50,988 nucleotides of DNA from an uncultured SAR86 cluster bacterium (lineage in GTDB: Bacteria; Pseudomonadota; Gammaproteobacteria; Magnimaribacterales; TMED112), in the NCBI GenBank assembly GCA_902526535.1, contig CABZLG010000006.1:1-50988 (forward strand). The letters run 5' to 3'. The notes below the pieces were generated by a model, which searched no databases, was not told the origin of the DNA, and was given only the letters and a program-made list of their open reading frames with translations. Positions 40,870-49,517 of the stretch are shown in pieces (the first letter of the stretch is position 1; every line of letters starts with the position of its first letter). A program made the position numbers and the translations under genes.

Positions 40870-41734
40870 CTTTAAAGTCTGTTTTCCAGATATTATCTAA
40901 AATAGGTATAGAAAAGGAAAAATATATGATGTTCCTTTTATCTCCTTTAAATTTCTTAACACTATGATAAGCATCATTTGAGTTTATAAATAAAACAGTT
41001 CTTCCCGCCTTAGGTTTAATACTCATTAAAAGTTTGGAATTGTTAATATCTTCTTTATCTGGATATCTTTTTTGATTTTCAAGGTTTGAAAGACCTTCGG
41101 AGCTCCAAAACTCTGTTTCTCCATCACTATCATTTTTTGTTGTATTTAAATAAATAATTCCAGCCATGAGTTTAAATCTGCTATCAGTATGCATTCCAAC
41201 TTCATAACCCATTGCAGATTGTGCAACATCAATAGTAGGAGCTACGTCTCCAAAAATAGACAAACTTAATCTCTCAAATAAGTTTCCAAAAAAGGGAATT
41301 CGAAACAGAACAAAGCGAAGCTTATTAAGCGCCCACAAGATAGAGAATTTTTTAGCAAACCTCAAAGAGTCATAGGAATTTTGATTGAATTTTGGAATTT
41401 TAATTTTTAATCCTTTTTTATTGAATGCTTCAGTCGAATTTTCAATACATTTTTTAAAGAATTCCTCAGACTTAATATATTCACAAATTTTGTTGATAGA
41501 TTTTGACGATTTAACAATTTCCTCATATCTAGATCCTCTTGAAGATAGATTTTTTCGTGTTTCTCCAAAACTAAGAAAATCAACCTCAGATGATTTTTTT
41601 ATAAACTCTTCAAAATCAGTATTTGCTTTTCTAATAAATTCTTCATTAAAAAAGTCCTCTAAAACTACTACACTTGGTGTGCCTTGTTTTTGTACGGGAA
41701 ATTGAATATTTTTTTTACTATCTTTACCTAACAT
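40856..41734 (-). CDS. 2-oxoglutarate/Fe(II)-dependent oxygenase-like
   Basis: GYEVGMHTDSRFKLMAGIIYLNTT; GETEFWSS; KAGRTVLFINSNDAYHSVKKFKGDKRNIIYFSF (HxD...H...R). Confidence 0.8.
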   Translation of the reverse strand: MLGKDSKKNIQFPVQKQGTPSVVVLEDFFNEEFIRKANTDFEEFIKKSSEVDFLSFGETRKNLSSRGSRYEEIVKSSKSINKICEYIKSEEFFKKCIENSTEAFNKKGLKIKIPKFNQNSYDSLRFAKKFSILWALNKLRFVLFRIPFFGNLFERLSLSIFGDVAPTIDVAQSAMGYEVGMHTDSRFKLMAGIIYLNTTKNDSDGETEFWSSEGLSNLENQKRYPDKEDINNSKLLMSIKPKAGRTVLFINSNDAYHSVKKFKGDKRNIIYFSFSIPILDNIWKTDFKVKSL

Positions 41735-41740
41735 TTCGAT

Positions 41741-42610
41741 TTAATTGCTTTTCTTAAATTCTTTATATTGATTTTTAAACTTGTCGTATTCAGATTTATT
41801 AAATCTATTAAATAAATCAATAAATGAAATTTTTATTTTTTTGTTAAGATCAAAAACTATCCCTGATTTTTCTGTAAATACCTCAATTTCATTACTTAAG
41901 GCTAATTTATTAACAAAATCCTCACTTCCATTTGGACAATTTATAACGGTAATATTCTCATTAAGTAATTCTAGTATTCTCTCATCTTCTCTGGGGTGGG
42001 GGATGTATAGATCAGGGCATAGTTTATTTATTTTTAAAGCTGCTTCATTTATTTTCTTCTCTATGATTTTTGGTTTTTTCAAAAGATCTTCTCTATGACT
42101 AAAAACCCAATTGCTACTTACTCCAAAGAATATCTTTGTAATCTTTTTCGTAATTTTTTTCTTCTTAAGAAACGTAGTCGATTTAATAGGATGATTAAAA
42201 ATTTTTGGATCGAAAAACGAATAGTGTTTATCACTTTTCTCTAAGAGTTTTCCAAATGGTAATGGAAAGCCGCAAATTTTATTCAAAAAATAAAACCTTT
42301 TTTGATTTTCTAAAGAGAAAATCTTGGAATAATATTTATCATTTTCGTCAATATTTCTTTGACCCTCATCAAAGGTAATAAATTTATCGAAATGTAAAAA
42401 TTTATAAAGTAGCTGGAATTTAAAATCATCAACATTGCAGCCAACTAGAAAATCATATTTCTTCTTTTTGGAAATAGTATTTAATGAAAAATTTTCTGGA
42501 TAAACTATTTCAATTTCACAATTTTTCTTTTCACTTTTAAATAAATCATCTGCTATTAGATCAATCTTCCACTTATAGTATTTTTTTTGAATGTAACAGA
42601 GGGCTTTCAT
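41741..42610 (-). CDS. Putative glycosyltransferase, GT52/sialyltransferase-like
   Basis: FITFDEGQRNID resembling the D-D/E-G motif and LYIPHPREDERILELL resembling the HP motif. Confidence 0.5.
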   Translation of the reverse strand: MKALCYIQKKYYKWKIDLIADDLFKSEKKNCEIEIVYPENFSLNTISKKKKYDFLVGCNVDDFKFQLLYKFLHFDKFITFDEGQRNIDENDKYYSKIFSLENQKRFYFLNKICGFPLPFGKLLEKSDKHYSFFDPKIFNHPIKSTTFLKKKKITKKITKIFFGVSSNWVFSHREDLLKKPKIIEKKINEAALKINKLCPDLYIPHPREDERILELLNENITVINCPNGSEDFVNKLALSNEIEVFTEKSGIVFDLNKKIKISFIDLFNRFNKSEYDKFKNQYKEFKKSN

Positions 42611-44355
42611 TATTTTTTACTTTTACTTATGTCTTCATAGTTATATTTTTCGCTAATTCTTCCATTACTTATTTCATAAATTTCATCACAGTGCTGTAGC
42701 GTTGTAAGTCTATGGGCTATTACTACCATAGTAACTTTACCTTTTAGCTTTCTTATTTCATCAATTATTTCTTTTTCTGTATTATTATCCAAAGCACTAG
42801 TTGCCTCATCCATAATAAGAACTTCTCTTTTATTGTAGAGTGCTCGAGCTATAGCAATTCTTTGTTTTTGACCTCCAGAAAGCTTTACTCCTCTTTCTCC
42901 AATATTTGTATTAATTCCCTCAGGGAGATTATTGATAACCTCTTTAAGTCTTGATCTCAACACTACATCTTCTAATAAAACATCATCAATAACTTCATCC
43001 CTACCAGTTAAAGTTATATTGTTTTTTACCGAGTCGTTAATTATGAAAATATCTTGTGGAATATATGCCACTAAATTTCTAAATTCTTTATTATTTTTTA
43101 CAACTTTGTTGTTTAAATGAATCTCGCCTTTACTTGGCTCAAGTAGACCTAACATGACGTCAACAAGAGTTGTTTTTCCTGATCCAGATTGCCCAAAAAG
43201 ACCTATCGATTTATTTTTATCAACCTGCAATGAAATACCATTTAATTGATGCTCTTTATCATTTTTATATGAGAAAAATAAATTTTTCAATAGCATGGAG
43301 GTGAAGCCATCTTTTAAGATATTTGCTTTGTAATCATCTTCTTCAAGGTCTTGTTTTGTAGTCATGTCTTCAAAAAGAAGGGTAGTGGGATAGTAGCCTA
43401 TTCTAAGAACATTTACAGAAGCAAGCATTTGGTTAAGAGTAGGCATTAACCTAATTGCAGCAAAGAGAAATACTCCAAGTGTGGGTATTAAACTCTGAAA
43501 ATCGTTTTGTAGTGGAGTAAAGAACACTACTGCCAAAGTAAAAGCAATTACAAATATCAACTCAATAATGTGTTTTGGCTGTGTTCTTATTAGATCAGCA
43601 TAAATATTATTTTTTGCATAAATGTCTACATTTTCCTTAAGAATATCTTCAAAAAAGTTTTGCTTTCCAAGAATCTTTATTTCTTTAAGACCTTGGATTG
43701 ATTCATTTACTGTTTTTGTGACTTGCACACTAGAGTCAGTAATAGCTCTACTTTGGCTATCTAAAAGTTTTTTAAAAAAGATGTCATATATTAAAAGAAG
43801 AACTATCATCATTCCGCCGACATAAATTAAAAGTGGGCCTTCAACAATAGCTAAAACAATTACTATCGAAAGAAAAATAAGACCATCTGAAAGAAGTCTT
43901 AGAAATCCTTGTAAAACTTTAATGAATTGCATACTCATTGTTTGAATCATCTGAATGTATCTGGCACTATTTCCTTCTATATACTTTCTGTAATGCATAT
44001 TAAGGTATTTGTGTAGTAGAGATGTCTTAATTTTTGCTTGTCTATTGTAGGTTATTCTTAAAATGGCCCAGTTCACCAAGATTGAAGCAAGAGCTTTAAT
44101 AATAAATAGTGAAACAAGGGTAATACCTAAGAATGTAATAATTTCCGATTTTGAAGTAAGGTTTATGCTCTCAAAAAACCATCCATAACTAGATTGAAAA
44201 TCCTGAAAATTCACTAGTATTTGTATAAATGGAAATAAAATCGCTAGGCTTAACGCATCAAAAAATGAAGTAAGTAAAAACAGTACAAGCAGTAATGGAA
44301 GTCTTTTTTTATCTTCATAAAGTAATGAGTAAATACGTATTAAATATTCTTTCAT
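42610..44355 (-). CDS. ABC transporter ATP-binding/permease (MsbA/PglK-like exporter or flippase)
   Basis: GLFGQSGSGKTTLVDVMLGLLEPSKGEI; LSGGQKQRIAIARALYNKREVLIMDEATSALD; N-terminal TM domain. Confidence 0.93.
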   Translation of the reverse strand: MKEYLIRIYSLLYEDKKRLPLLLVLFLLTSFFDALSLAILFPFIQILVNFQDFQSSYGWFFESINLTSKSEIITFLGITLVSLFIIKALASILVNWAILRITYNRQAKIKTSLLHKYLNMHYRKYIEGNSARYIQMIQTMSMQFIKVLQGFLRLLSDGLIFLSIVIVLAIVEGPLLIYVGGMMIVLLLIYDIFFKKLLDSQSRAITDSSVQVTKTVNESIQGLKEIKILGKQNFFEDILKENVDIYAKNNIYADLIRTQPKHIIELIFVIAFTLAVVFFTPLQNDFQSLIPTLGVFLFAAIRLMPTLNQMLASVNVLRIGYYPTTLLFEDMTTKQDLEEDDYKANILKDGFTSMLLKNLFFSYKNDKEHQLNGISLQVDKNKSIGLFGQSGSGKTTLVDVMLGLLEPSKGEIHLNNKVVKNNKEFRNLVAYIPQDIFIINDSVKNNITLTGRDEVIDDVLLEDVVLRSRLKEVINNLPEGINTNIGERGVKLSGGQKQRIAIARALYNKREVLIMDEATSALDNNTEKEIIDEIRKLKGKVTMVVIAHRLTTLQHCDEIYEISNGRISEKYNYEDISKSKK

Positions 44356-45320
44356 TTGAACAATTCTAATTTAATTAATCTTCTTAGTACTTTAGTAAAA
44401 AAGTTTGATTTAGAGCTATAAAGTTTCGAATCTATAATTTTATTAGATTCAGGCAATACCAATTGTTTAATATCTGAGAAATTTTCATAAAAATATATGT
44501 TTTTATTTTGATTTTGCCATTCTGTTCCTGCCTTTTCTCCTCGCCAAGAAATTTTTTGATAAATACTGCTGGGACTTGGTAACAATGCTTTACTAATTAC
44601 AAAATTTTGCATAATTTTGTATTGAAAAGAATCTTTCGAATAATAAAGTACCTCAGAATTCATATTTAATTCATCTAGATATTTACTATTTGCTAGACAA
44701 GATATTGGATTAATATGTGGGGAAAAATCAAAAATATTCTTTGAACATGCTTCAAAAAAATTAAGAATATTTTTATAGCTACCACCAAAATAAAAGTCCG
44801 CAATTTGATACATATAATTTTCAAAAAATATTCCAGGAACTATGATTTTTTTTGGGTTTTCTAATATAAATTCCTTTAATTTTTGAATATTAATTTCTTG
44901 ATCAGTCCTTACTCTTATAACAAAATCAATATTCTCTAATTTCAATAATCCCAACTTACATCCTGTGTACTGATTTAAATTATTATTTACATTCATAATG
45001 GAACTCATCTCTTTACTCCATGAAGATGGCACTTTTAATTTTGGCAGCTCTGGAACATCGCTTTTGGAAAATTGATAGATTTCAACATTATTTTTAGACT
45101 TTATATATTCTGATAATTTTTTGGAGATCGTTTCATCTTTCCAAGTAGAAATAATTATTTTCTCGAACAAATTTCCATAGTTTTCAATGTTAGAAATTAT
45201 TGTTTCATCACATTGGTGTCTAATGATTTCGTCTTCGCTTGTTTCTGCCTTTTTTTTATACGAATTTACACCTCTACCTATTGATAATAGAGGGCCTTGG
45301 ATAATTAGACCAAATTTCAC
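44352..45320 (-). CDS. WavE-like LPS/glycan synthesis protein (putative glycosyltransferase)
   Basis: FGLIIQGPLL; KIIISTWKDE; DFVIRVRTDQEINIQKLKEFI; GTG start. Confidence 0.6.
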   Translation of the reverse strand: MKFGLIIQGPLLSIGRGVNSYKKKAETSEDEIIRHQCDETIISNIENYGNLFEKIIISTWKDETISKKLSEYIKSKNNVEIYQFSKSDVPELPKLKVPSSWSKEMSSIMNVNNNLNQYTGCKLGLLKLENIDFVIRVRTDQEINIQKLKEFILENPKKIIVPGIFFENYMYQIADFYFGGSYKNILNFFEACSKNIFDFSPHINPISCLANSKYLDELNMNSEVLYYSKDSFQYKIMQNFVISKALLPSPSSIYQKISWRGEKAGTEWQNQNKNIYFYENFSDIKQLVLPESNKIIDSKLYSSKSNFFTKVLRRLIKLELFK

Positions 45321-45331
45321 GATAGTCGAAT

Positions 45332-45337
45332 ATTATA
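45332..45337 (-). promoter_or_regulatory. Putative -10 element for the WavE-like gene
   Basis: TATAAT on - strand, 11 nt from GTG start at 45320. Confidence 0.45.
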
Positions 45338-45377
45338 TGTTAAGTTCTAATTAAATTGTATTAATCAGAAAGTTCAA

Positions 45378-45383
45378 TATAAT
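45378..45383 (+). promoter_or_regulatory. Putative -10 element for the HAD-NTP transferase gene
   Basis: TTGTAT-N16-TATAAT, 11 nt from ATG at 45395. Confidence 0.55.
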
Positions 45384-45394
45384 TACCAAATTCT

Positions 45395-46765
45395 ATGAAA
45401 AACCAAGATATATTAGTTATTTTCGACCTTGATGGCGTTCTAATGGAGTCTAAAATGCTTCATTTTGAAGCACTTAATAAATCATTAGCTAAATTTAATA
45501 TATCTATCACTTATGAGGAGCATCTTGATAAATATGATGGACTCCCAACTAAAAGAAAGCTTGAGATCCTTAATGAAGAAAAAGGCTTAGATAAAAAGTT
45601 TTTTAAAGAAATATGGGAAGAGAAGCAAACAAGAACTATTGAAGTACTTGATGAGATTGATATAAGAATTGAGGGCATTACAGAGCTCGTTAAGGAAGTT
45701 TCGAAGGATTATATGGTAATGGTCGCAAGCAATAGCATTCGATCAACAGTAGAAAAAATGCTTCAGAAAATTGATGTAATAAATGAAGTCGATTATTTTG
45801 TAAGTAATGATGACGTAAAATTCCCAAAACCTTATCCTGAGATGTATTGGCAGTGCATGCTAAAGGCAGGAGTTACCCCCAAACAAACAATAATAATAGA
45901 GGATTCCTTTGTTGGAAGAAAAGGGGCATTAGATTCTGGAGCAAATCTATTTGCCGTCAAAAACCCTAGAGATCTTGTCGAGAAGAATCTACCAAATTAT
46001 CTTAAAAAGTTTGATAATAGCAGCATGAACCAAATTTGGACTGATCCTAACATAAATGTTCTTATTCCATGTGCTGGTGCTGGCTCAAGGTTTGCACAAG
46101 CAGGATATACATTTCCTAAACCATTAATAGAAGTCTTTGGTAAACCAATGATACAAACTGTTGTTGAGTCGTTAGCTATAGAGGGTAGATTCATATTCAT
46201 TATTCAGAAAGAACATAATGAAAAATATAATATGAAGTCATTTTTGAAAGCCATAAGACCTAATTGTGAGGTAATTGAAATAAGCGGAGTTACTGAGGGT
46301 GCAGCTTGCACAACACTATTAGCTAAAGAATTTATAAACAATGACAATCCATTAGTTATAGCTAATTCTGATCAGTATATAAAATGGAATGCTTCAAACA
46401 CCATGTATAACATGTCTGAAAGCAAAGTAGACGGAGGAATCTTAACTTTTAAGGCAACTCATCCAAAATGGTCTTATGCAAAATCAGGTGACGACGGATT
46501 TGTAACTGAAGTTGCAGAAAAGGAAGTGATTTCTGAAGATGCAACTGTTGGGGTCTATTATTGGGGTAAAGGAACTGATTATGTGAAATATGCTGAAGAT
46601 ATGATACAAAAGGACATACGTGTAAATAACGAATTCTATGTTTGCCCTGTCTTTAATCAAGCTATTGAAGATAAGAAAAAGATAAAAGTTTATGATGTTG
46701 AAGAAATGTGGGGCTTAGGTACACCTGAAGATTTAGATTTTTATCATAATCACTTTAAAAATTGA
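45395..46765 (+). CDS. Fusion: HAD phosphatase (beta-PGM-like) + sugar nucleotidyltransferase
   Basis: ILVIFDLDGVLMESKMLHFEAL ... TIIIEDSFVGRKGALDSGANLFAV then NVLIPCAGAGSRFAQAGYTFPKPLIEVFGKPMIQ. Confidence 0.9.
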   Translation: MKNQDILVIFDLDGVLMESKMLHFEALNKSLAKFNISITYEEHLDKYDGLPTKRKLEILNEEKGLDKKFFKEIWEEKQTRTIEVLDEIDIRIEGITELVKEVSKDYMVMVASNSIRSTVEKMLQKIDVINEVDYFVSNDDVKFPKPYPEMYWQCMLKAGVTPKQTIIIEDSFVGRKGALDSGANLFAVKNPRDLVEKNLPNYLKKFDNSSMNQIWTDPNINVLIPCAGAGSRFAQAGYTFPKPLIEVFGKPMIQTVVESLAIEGRFIFIIQKEHNEKYNMKSFLKAIRPNCEVIEISGVTEGAACTTLLAKEFINNDNPLVIANSDQYIKWNASNTMYNMSESKVDGGILTFKATHPKWSYAKSGDDGFVTEVAEKEVISEDATVGVYYWGKGTDYVKYAEDMIQKDIRVNNEFYVCPVFNQAIEDKKKIKVYDVEEMWGLGTPEDLDFYHNHFKN

Positions 46766-47226
46766 AATTCATAGCTCATCGGGGTTTGTTTCAAGGACCT
46801 GACAAAGATAAAGAAAATAATCCTGATCAAATCTGTGAAGCTTTAGAAAAAGGTTTCGATGTTGAAATTGATCTAAGATGTGATGAGAATAATAACCTTT
46901 TCTTGGGACATGATTATAATCAATATCCAATATTAAAAGACTTTTTACTTGATAGCATCGATAGGTTTTGGATTCATTGCAAAAATTTAGAGGCGCTAAA
47001 CCATATCAACTTATTTCAAGATGCAAATTATTTCTGGCATCAAGAAGATGACTACACACTAACTTCTAAGAATTTTGTGTGGGTTTATCCTGGAAAAAAA
47101 CTTCTGAAAAACTCGATCTTGGTAATGCCTGAGTGGGATATTGAAGTTTCAAAAATAAAATTAGATGAAGAAATTTTTGGTGTTTGCAGTGATTATGTTT
47201 TGGAATTAAGAGAATCTAATTCTTAG
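46762..47226 (+). CDS. Small phosphodiesterase-like protein (GDPD/PI-PLC-like TIM barrel, short)
   Basis: FIAHRGLFQGPDKDKENNPDQICEALEKGFDVEIDLRCDENNNLFLGHD; TTG start. Confidence 0.7.
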   Translation: MKFIAHRGLFQGPDKDKENNPDQICEALEKGFDVEIDLRCDENNNLFLGHDYNQYPILKDFLLDSIDRFWIHCKNLEALNHINLFQDANYFWHQEDDYTLTSKNFVWVYPGKKLLKNSILVMPEWDIEVSKIKLDEEIFGVCSDYVLELRESNS

Positions 47227-48094
47227 AATCCTCTATTTCGTGAATTATTTCTAATACTCCTTGGCCAATATCTATAAATTTTTTAGGAACAAGTTTCTTT
47301 GATTCTTTAGGTTGAAAGCTATATGGGCTAATTTTGTAATGAGAAACAACTTTTGATTCTTTTGATAAATTAATCTTTTCGTCAAGTTGCAGTACCTCAA
47401 AGATTAATTTAAATAAATCCAAGGTGCTTATAACTTGATGGCCTGTAATATTCACAGCAATATTTTTTTCTTCACTCTCTAAAAGACTTGCCGTCATAAT
47501 TGCAGCATCTTTCACATGAATATACTCTCTCTTTTCCTCACCGTTTCCTGAGAAATCTATTTGTTTATTTTTTATAATTTCTGATATATATTTTTTTAAA
47601 CCGTTCCATTCTTGTGCTCTAGGACCATATAAAGAGCCATATCTAACATGAATATAGTCGAGGTTAAACTCATTTTGATATTCCTCAATCAGTAATTCAC
47701 AGGCCTGTTTGGATTTTCCATAAAAGGAACCATATTTGCTGAAAACATAGACAGATGAAGCAAAAATAAATTTTTCAATTTTATTTTTTCTACATCCTTC
47801 AAGAAGATTTGCTGTTCCAATAATATTTGTTTCGATAGTTTCAAGCGGTTTTTCTTTTGATTCTCCAATATCCGCAATACCTGCAAAATGAATGACAAAG
47901 TTAAATCCTTCTAGACTTTTAATTACATGTTCTCTGTCGAGTAAGTCGCTTTCTATAAATTTTTGATTATCATTTATCCAGGTTGATTTTTTCTGATCGA
48001 ATATAGTTACTTCATAACCTTTCTCAGTAAGTTCATCTGCAACATGGCTTCCTAAGAAACCTGAGCCACCTACAACTAATGCCTTTTTTGCCAT
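47216..48094 (-). CDS. NAD-dependent epimerase/dehydratase (SDR)
   Basis: ALVVGGSGFLGSHVADELTEKGYEVTIFD; FASSVYVF; YGKSKQACE; YGPR. Confidence 0.92.
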   Translation of the reverse strand: MAKKALVVGGSGFLGSHVADELTEKGYEVTIFDQKKSTWINDNQKFIESDLLDREHVIKSLEGFNFVIHFAGIADIGESKEKPLETIETNIIGTANLLEGCRKNKIEKFIFASSVYVFSKYGSFYGKSKQACELLIEEYQNEFNLDYIHVRYGSLYGPRAQEWNGLKKYISEIIKNKQIDFSGNGEEKREYIHVKDAAIMTASLLESEEKNIAVNITGHQVISTLDLFKLIFEVLQLDEKINLSKESKVVSHYKISPYSFQPKESKKLVPKKFIDIGQGVLEIIHEIEDSKN

Positions 48095-48095
48095 T

Positions 48096-48845
48096 TTATT
48101 TATACCTTAAATAATAACTATCATTGACCATAAGCTTTTCTACATCTTCCAAATCTTTAGGCGTATCAACTCCTATTGTTTTAGATTCACATAAAAGCAT
48201 TTTAATTGGAATGTTATATTCAATGAATCTTAACATATCGATACTTTCTGCACGTTCTAAAGGACCCTCAGCCATATTGGCATATTCATAAAGAAGAGAC
48301 TTCTTGAAAGCTACAACTCCTATATGTTTAAAGAACTTTTCACCATGACCTTTAAGGGATCCTGGTATTGCAGCTCTAGAAAAGAATGCAGCATAATTAT
48401 ATAGATCAACTACTACTTTTGGATTATTTAAATCTTCAGCTTGTTCTTCTGAGATCTCATCCATAAGAGTAACTGTTCTGTCAGTATTATTAGAAATGTA
48501 ATTTGCAAGCGTTTTTAAAATCTCAGGAGAAAATAAAGGCTCATCTCCTTGATAAAGCACAACATTTTCAAAAGAATCATCAATTTTTGTAATTGCTTCA
48601 GCTATTCTTTCGGTACATCTTGTATGGGTATCTTTGGTATCTATAGATTTGCAACCAATAGATTTACTAAAATCATGGATCTCTTGATCTGGAGTAGCTA
48701 TGTAGATATCGGAAAAGCATTCTGCTAACTTTGCTCTTATAAAGCAATGATGAAGCATTTCAATACCACAAATCTTTTCTAAAGCTTTCCCAGGGAATCT
48801 TGAAGAGCCCATCCTAGCAGGAATTATACAGATTGTGTTATTCAT
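48096..48845 (-). CDS. 3-deoxy-manno-octulosonate cytidylyltransferase-like (KdsB family)
   Basis: CIIPARMGSSRFPGKALEKICGIEMLHHCFIRA; YQGDEPLFSPEIL; HIGVVAFKKSLLYEYANMAEGPLERAESIDMLRF. Confidence 0.88.
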   Translation of the reverse strand: MNNTICIIPARMGSSRFPGKALEKICGIEMLHHCFIRAKLAECFSDIYIATPDQEIHDFSKSIGCKSIDTKDTHTRCTERIAEAITKIDDSFENVVLYQGDEPLFSPEILKTLANYISNNTDRTVTLMDEISEEQAEDLNNPKVVVDLYNYAAFFSRAAIPGSLKGHGEKFFKHIGVVAFKKSLLYEYANMAEGPLERAESIDMLRFIEYNIPIKMLLCESKTIGVDTPKDLEDVEKLMVNDSYYLRYK

Positions 48846-48856
48846 AAATTCTGAAC

Positions 48857-48862
48857 ATTATA
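48857..48862 (-). promoter_or_regulatory. Putative -10 element for the KdsB-like gene
   Basis: TATAAT on - strand, 11 nt from ATG at 48845. Confidence 0.45.
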
Positions 48863-48884
48863 CTCCAGTTGCAATATACCTAAG

Positions 48885-49517
48885 CTATAAAAAATTCTCT
48901 ACTTGATGAATATTCTCATCAATTATCAAGTGTTTATTGTATTCATTCTTGATAAAAAGAAACTTCATATTAAAGTGATTAGCACATTGAAGATCTGATT
49001 TTGAATCACCGATGAATAGGCAGTTATTTAAATTTATATCTTTTGATTCGATAAAATCTTCAACACACTCAATTTTTGTTTTTGGTGAGCCATAAACTTT
49101 ATTGAAGAATTTACTTATTTCAATTTTTTCAATAATTCTTTCAATTTCATCCTGTGGTGTGGCAGTAATTAATATCGATTTATCTAACTCACTCAATATT
49201 TCAAGCACCCCCTCAACCCAATCTGAATTGATCACACCATCGAATACTAATTCCGAAAATCTATTAAGATATGATTGAACATTTTTCTCTTTTGTCTCTA
49301 TACCTAAATATTCCATGTAATACGGAATTTTTTTAAATCTTGATAACCCCTGATTATTAATATGATGGTTGAGAATATACTCTTTTTGCTCTTTTTTAAT
49401 ATCTTCAAATAAATTGAAGAAAGCATCATTTTTTACTTGATTTGATTTTTTAATTACTCCATCAAAGTCCCAAAAGATGATTTTTGATCTAAAAATTAAT
49501 TCTTTAATCTCACTCAT
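48885..49517 (-). CDS. HAD-superfamily hydrolase (beta-PGM-like)
   Basis: IIFWDFDGVIKKSNQVKNDAFFNLF; ILITATPQDEIERIIEK; CLFIGDSKSDLQCA. Confidence 0.88.
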   Translation of the reverse strand: MSEIKELIFRSKIIFWDFDGVIKKSNQVKNDAFFNLFEDIKKEQKEYILNHHINNQGLSRFKKIPYYMEYLGIETKEKNVQSYLNRFSELVFDGVINSDWVEGVLEILSELDKSILITATPQDEIERIIEKIEISKFFNKVYGSPKTKIECVEDFIESKDINLNNCLFIGDSKSDLQCANHFNMKFLFIKNEYNKHLIIDENIHQVENFL

